In this document: one piece after another, positions 60,313 through 64,000 of the stretch
Layout of the letters: each line of letters starts with the position of its first letter
How positions within the stretch are numbered: position 1 is the stretch's first letter
Assembly: GCF_918797505.1 (NCBI RefSeq)
Contig: NC_092802.1
Span: 15,893,883-15,957,882 of the forward strand
Direction of reading: 5' to 3'
DNA length: 64,000 nt
Source of the DNA: Bemisia tabaci
Lineage: Eukaryota > Arthropoda > Insecta > Hemiptera > Aleyrodidae
Notes under the pieces: generated by a model
Told to the model about the DNA's origin: nothing
Databases searched by the model: none
The model's input: the letters and a program-made list of their open reading frames with translations, nothing else
Program-made: the position numbers and the translations under genes

Positions 60313-60650
60313 AGAGTACCTATATAGGGAGAGTATGGGCATGTCGGATATTTTAAGGTTAGGGCCCAAAAGGGTAGGTAGTCTATGAATTCAAATTACC
60401 CAGAGTGCTTATTTATTACAATTGTTAGGAGCTATCGTCGGTTAAGCACTTATTTGACTCAGTTTTTGCATAATTTAGTCATTTTTGCGGCTCATTTACG
60501 AACATTCTTGTCAATTTTGGTCTAATGTTGGAGTATTATGATTGGCAGTGATATTCTTCGTCTTCAAAGGTTACCTAAACTTTTGGGCCCTAAGAGCTAC
60601 ATAAATCGAGTTGCCCATATTCTCCCTATACAGGTACTCCAGAGCTAACC
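60313..60650. mobile_element. AGAGTACC foldback, uninterrupted
   Basis: AGAGTACCTATATAGGGAGA, GTATGGGCATGTCGG, GGGCCCAAAAGGG to TTTTGGGCCCTAAGAGC, CCCTATACAGGTACTC. 338 bp; the reference for the split copy at 21108-21826. Confidence 0.8.
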
Positions 60651-60673
60651 ATCATCCGACATACATCATAGTT

Positions 60674-60692
60674 CTGCCGTGCTAAGGAAAAG
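60674..60692. mobile_element. CTGCCG terminus fragment
   Basis: CTGCCGTGCTAAGGAAAAG only. The rest of the element is missing and a GGACGTATTT element starts 11 bp on. Confidence 0.75.
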
Positions 60693-60703
60693 CTCAGTGC
60701 ATT

Positions 60704-60926
60704 TGGACGTATTTCTGTCAAACGGAACTATAAGCGTCAATTTGAGTTCCTTTTGAGGAATTTAGAATGCCGGATAGCGCGTTCTGTCAAACGGAACTAA
60801 GCGCCATGGAAAAGCATTGCGAGTATAGGACGGAATGAACCCGGCGCCCGATTCCGCCGCCAATCCAAGCCCCCCTCTACCTTCCTCCCCCTATGGCGCT
60901 TAGTTCCGTTTGACAGAAATACGTCC
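60704..60926. mobile_element. GGACGTATTT MITE, copy 2
   Basis: 223 bp, GGACGTATTTCTGTCAAACG to CGTTTGACAGAAATACGTCC. ATTT on both sides. Very close to copy 1, including the inner CTGTCAAACGGAACTAAGCG. Confidence 0.92.
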
Positions 60927-61335
60927 ATTTTCACTTTAGAGACGGATAAAATGTGGAGAAATATGGCATGGAGCCTCACCATTTTCGATTTTAGACACAA
61001 TTGACACAAACGACAGGAGTTAATGATGTGCAAAAATATAAATATGATAACTGTTGTCTAAATATACGGTAAAGTCAGAAACTTGACAATTTTTTTAAGA
61101 TTGCGGTGAAAGGTCTCAGAGAAACATATTTAACGACCTAGACCACTTAGTGTAACTACTAAATTTTGAGGAGATTCCTTATGTCCACGAATGTAAAGCT
61201 ATAGAGTTTCTAAAGCTCGATTAAATCCTTAATCTGTGGAAAGGATTGTGAAGGTGAACTTTTACGATCACATTTAAATCACGCATCGTCCCGCGATCTA
61301 CATTTTACGAGAGATTCAAGTCGGAAACGAGGCAA
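60927..61335. other. Unique region, no gene seen
   Basis: AT-rich single-copy sequence. Confidence 0.35.
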
Positions 61336-61339
61336 ATCT

Positions 61340-61461
61340 GGACGTATTTCTGCCAATCGGAACTATTTGCATTAAGACGTGAGCCCTGAGACCCATAAGA
61401 ATGAATGCATAACAGGGCTCACGTCATAATGCATATAGTGCCGTTTGACAGAAATACGTCC
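61340..61461. mobile_element. GGACGTATTT short foldback (122 bp)
   Basis: GGACGTATTTCTGCCAATCG to CCGTTTGACAGAAATACGTC. ATCT on both sides. Inner GACGTGAGCCCTG and CAGGGCTCACGTC arms, also present in the copy at 49701-49822. Confidence 0.9.
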
Positions 61462-62275
61462 ATCTGTCACACACCATGTCACATTTTTTTCTTTCCCCCT
61501 CATTTAACAATCGATGACTGAATAAAATAATTAATTCCCTCGAAGAATGAAATTTAATGTGACACCCGAGAGATGTGCCATTTGGTATACGTTTCACGAC
61601 CTCGTTTGAATTCGAAAATAATTCCTCACATCCGAGAGGAATGCTCACGGAATTGATTGAAACAAAACCGCGGAACAACTTCATCTCGACGGTGCAAAAT
61701 TTTCACACACAAATTTTATTTTTATCGGAAAACCATCGGGCGTTTTTAACTGAAAATTCTACAAGATTCTCTCGTGATTACGCGCAAAAATCACCGAGAG
61801 TTTGGATGTAAATGGCGCAGTCGGTTTTCTGCAAAAAATTGAATTGTTTGAGGCAATTTTGCAACCTTAGAATGGAGTTACGCTCTTCCGTCCACGTCCG
61901 GGGGACCGCGGGATAGTGTAGCGGGAACAAGGTGAAGCTCCGGAGAAAATGATGCGGAATCTTAATAAAAGAGGAGGAAAGTATTCTATTATTAGCGGAG
62001 CTTCTCTGAGATGCGGGTGTTCCATGCTGGGGTGTCCCAGAGTGAGAATAATGCAAGGTAGCAGGCAGCGTAAACTTTGAACTTTCGTGGCAGCATGCAT
62101 TTGCACGTTCGGTGGACTGAGCTTTCATTGTGTAGTAACTCCACAACTTCGAGCTGTTGCCAAGGATTCATGAAGTAAAGTTAGGACTTGAGAGATGAAA
62201 AAATAATTTTTTCGGGAGTTTAAGGGCTCGTACTTAGAGATGAGTCTTAAAACTTTGCTTTAACAGCCATTTTTT
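61462..62275. other. Unique region, no gene seen
   Basis: Mixed composition. ATGGAGTTACGCTCTTCCG near 61872 recalls an AACGTA-family end. No exon recognised. Confidence 0.35.
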
Positions 62276-62762
62276 CTGCCGCGCTATGGAAGAACGCCGT
62301 ATGAGCCTTTAGACGATGCCTAATTTCTTTTAATAAAGTTCGAATTTTCTGGGAAACTTATCAATATTTTCCTCCAAATTTTTCAGAGATTTTTGCTTCC
62401 AATTTTATCCTAAGTGTCTGAACATTTTCTGGCAGTTTTCTCGGAGTTATAAAAACATAGTCACGGAGATTTTTGTACAAGCTGATTCAATTAAGATTCA
62501 CTTTTGAAACGATTTGTCCTGCAAGCACGATCAATTTTTTTTTATTTGTATGTGAATTAAGAGAAGAACGATTCAATTATCTGCGCGGTGTTATTGTGTC
62601 AAAAGTAAAGATTTGCCGGCTAGTTTTGTGTGGAAATGTCAATCCAGGTTTTTGTGTGCAAATAAGATCGAAAATTTTGCGCGGGAACGTGAACCCACTC
62701 TTTAATGAAGGAAATTAGACAGTGTCTGAAGGCTCATACGTTGTTCTTCCTTAGCACGGCAG
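62276..62762. mobile_element. CTGCCG MITE, enlarged copy
   Basis: CTGCCGCGCTATGGAAGAAC to GTTCTTCCTTAGCACGGCAG over 487 bp, about 235 bp longer than usual. Extra AT-rich DNA lies between about 62440 and 62690; its ends show no TIR, so it may be an old insertion or a long variant. Confidence 0.75.
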
Positions 62763-63036
62763 TGCTCCGGTTACGACTCGTGGTTAACCTAACAATGAAG
62801 CATTTGGCGCGTAGTGATCAATTATTCACATTGATTGATAAGCGAGCCTCCTTTGTCGGGGAGAAAAAATTCTCATTTACCCGTGTCTGAATTTTTTCTT
62901 GTTTCTCGTTATCAAGCCGCCACATTGTTGGAGCTGGGAAACAATTAGTCGAAATAAACAAGGTGCAGACACGGCACAACTGTGTTGCTCCTCGGTCGCG
63001 ACGCCAGAATAAATAAACATAGACTCTGGATGGGAG
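62763..63036. other. Unique region, no gene seen
   Basis: No recognised repeat or exon. Confidence 0.35.
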
Positions 63037-63199
63037 CGGTGGCGTGGCGTCTTTGCGATATATCGATTGCTCTGCCATTTAAACCTACGAGAAAAGATCA
63101 ATGAACAGGGTGTTCGGAACGAGCGCCTAACAAATCGATTATTTACCATAGCTTTAAATGAGGAAATATCGATAATCGGTCACTCTCACCTCGCTACTG
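63037..63199. mobile_element. CAGTGGCG hAT-like MITE, copy 5
   Basis: 163 bp, CGGTGGCGTGGCGTCTTTGC to CTCACCTCGCTACTG. Flanks GATGGGAG and GATGAGCG agree at six of eight. Centre GGGTGTTCGGAACGAGCGCC. Confidence 0.82.
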
Positions 63200-63212
63200 G
63201 ATGAGCGCTATG

Positions 63213-63466
63213 CTGCCATGCTAAGGAAGAACGCCGTATGAGCATTCAAGAGTTGCCAAATTTCTCCGGATAAAACATTTATTTTTGAGGAAAGTTTTGT
63301 ATATTTTTCCATGAAATTTTCAGATATTTTAGATTAAATTCTGGACAAAATTGTCCGAAAAATTTGCAGAAACACATTCACAACTTTCCCGGTAAATTTG
63401 TGATTTTTTTAAAAGATATATGGCAACGTCTGAAGGCTAATACGGCGTTTTTCCTTAGGACGGCAG
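63213..63466. mobile_element. CTGCCG MITE, full length
   Basis: 254 bp, CTGCCATGCTAAGGAAGAAC to GTTTTTCCTTAGGACGGCAG. Flanks TATG and AACT give no clean duplication. Confidence 0.85.
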
Positions 63467-63763
63467 AACTGAACTGAAATCTCAAGAAAGAGGACAAGAG
63501 CACGACTGTGACTTCGCAGGAAGTATTTTACGGACTTCTCAATCATGCGCTCTTCCTTGCTTTGTCCTCTATCTTTGCTCCAGATGTGAGGACCCACCCC
63601 CGCCCCCATCCTCATCCCCTCCGACGCTCAGACAACGTCATCGAGAGTGCACCTCTGACGCAACTGCATGCTGCACCGTGCACCCTTGTCTTTTGTTCTT
63701 ACGAGGTTGCCAGTGCGTCCGAAAACAGGAATTTTTTCATGGAATCCAACTGATTCGGTTGTA
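63467..63763. other. Unique region, no gene seen
   Basis: Single-copy sequence with a C-rich stretch near 63590-63625. Confidence 0.35.
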
Positions 63764-64000
63764 CACGGAGAAAAAAACTTCATGCATGGGACCCGAAGTT
63801 GAGGTCATACGGATCTCTGAAGTTTTCGGATCACGCATCCAAAAACTTGAGGTCCAACCGCCGAAGTTTGGGTCAGATATCCGAATTACTTCGGTACTTC
63901 TTCAGATGTCTGACCCGAACTTCGGCGGCTAAACCTCAAGTTTTTGGATGCGAGATCCGCAAACTTCAGAGATCCATATGACCTCAACTTCGGGCCCCAT
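63764..64000. mobile_element. CACGGAG palindromic MITE, copy 2 (cut by window end)
   Basis: CACGGAGAAAAAAACTTCAT, GACCCGAAGTTGAGGTCATA, then an inner palindrome around ATTACTTCGGTACTTC, and the mirrored arm to CCTCAACTTCGGGCCCCAT. The right terminus lies beyond the window. Confidence 0.88.

Overview
This window looks like gene-poor nuclear DNA from an insect. I favour a hemipteran, and a whitefly such as Bemisia tabaci is my best guess. That guess rests on the overall look of the repeats, on remembered similarity of the CTGCCGTGCTAAGG repeat, and on a T-rich mitochondrial atp6 insertion; no search was possible. There is no bacterial-style gene organisation. Almost everything is non-coding, AT-rich background alternating with short GC-rich islands, many with G or C homopolymers.

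Coding content is minimal. The one convincing coding piece is an internal exon on the minus strand at 54297-54528 (77 codons plus one base of a split codon), with textbook splice sites. A second protein-like piece, 2010-2310 on the plus strand, is a fragment of mitochondrial ATP synthase subunit a inserted in the nucleus (a NUMT). No transposase, reverse transcriptase or other mobile-element protein was recognised, so the repeats here are non-autonomous. Much of the window may be intron or flank of the gene that owns the exon, but this cannot be proved from the window.

The dominant content is short foldback elements (MITEs) with terminal inverted repeats (TIRs). Families named here by their termini are: CTGCCG (about 250 bp, 4-bp target duplications such as TATT, TATA, TGTA, TGCA; about 20 copies or pieces); CACTGG-225 (a near-perfect 225-bp palindrome, about a dozen copies, 2-bp duplications); CACTG-TCTCGG (about 410 bp, five copies); CACGG palindromes; GCACAGTGG (about 230 bp); GGACGTATTT and other GGAC-ended families with A/T-rich 4-bp duplications; several hAT-like families starting CAG (CAGTGGCG, CAGAGAC, CAGTGTTC, CAGGCCC) plus one starting TAGAGTCC, with 8-bp duplications readable in place; CAGGGTGATC with TA duplications; and GGGCCTG elements with long TIRs. 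A tRNA-derived SINE sits at 23051-23298.

Layout: 1-2000, three CACTG-TCTCGG elements interleaved with a repeated unit; 2010-2310, NUMT; 2755-7500, nested foldbacks and a minisatellite; 7527-7856, polypurine tract; 8760-20736, long-TIR elements, CTGCCG and CACTGG-225 copies, a 55-A run; 21063-24963, compound nests and the SINE; 25000-28100, AT-rich unique DNA; 28701-30700, tandem CTGCCG cluster, GC island and nested hAT-like element; 31051-32577, tandem duplications, one with a paralogous empty site; 33000-50200, scattered MITEs between GC islands; 50223-51934, a nest at least four levels deep; 52881-54528, GC island with SOX-like motifs, hAT-like element with perfect duplication, and the exon; 54602-64000, further MITEs.

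The most informative signals are insertions whose pre-insertion site can be read elsewhere in the same window. They give the target duplication, the order of events and the exact ends of several families.
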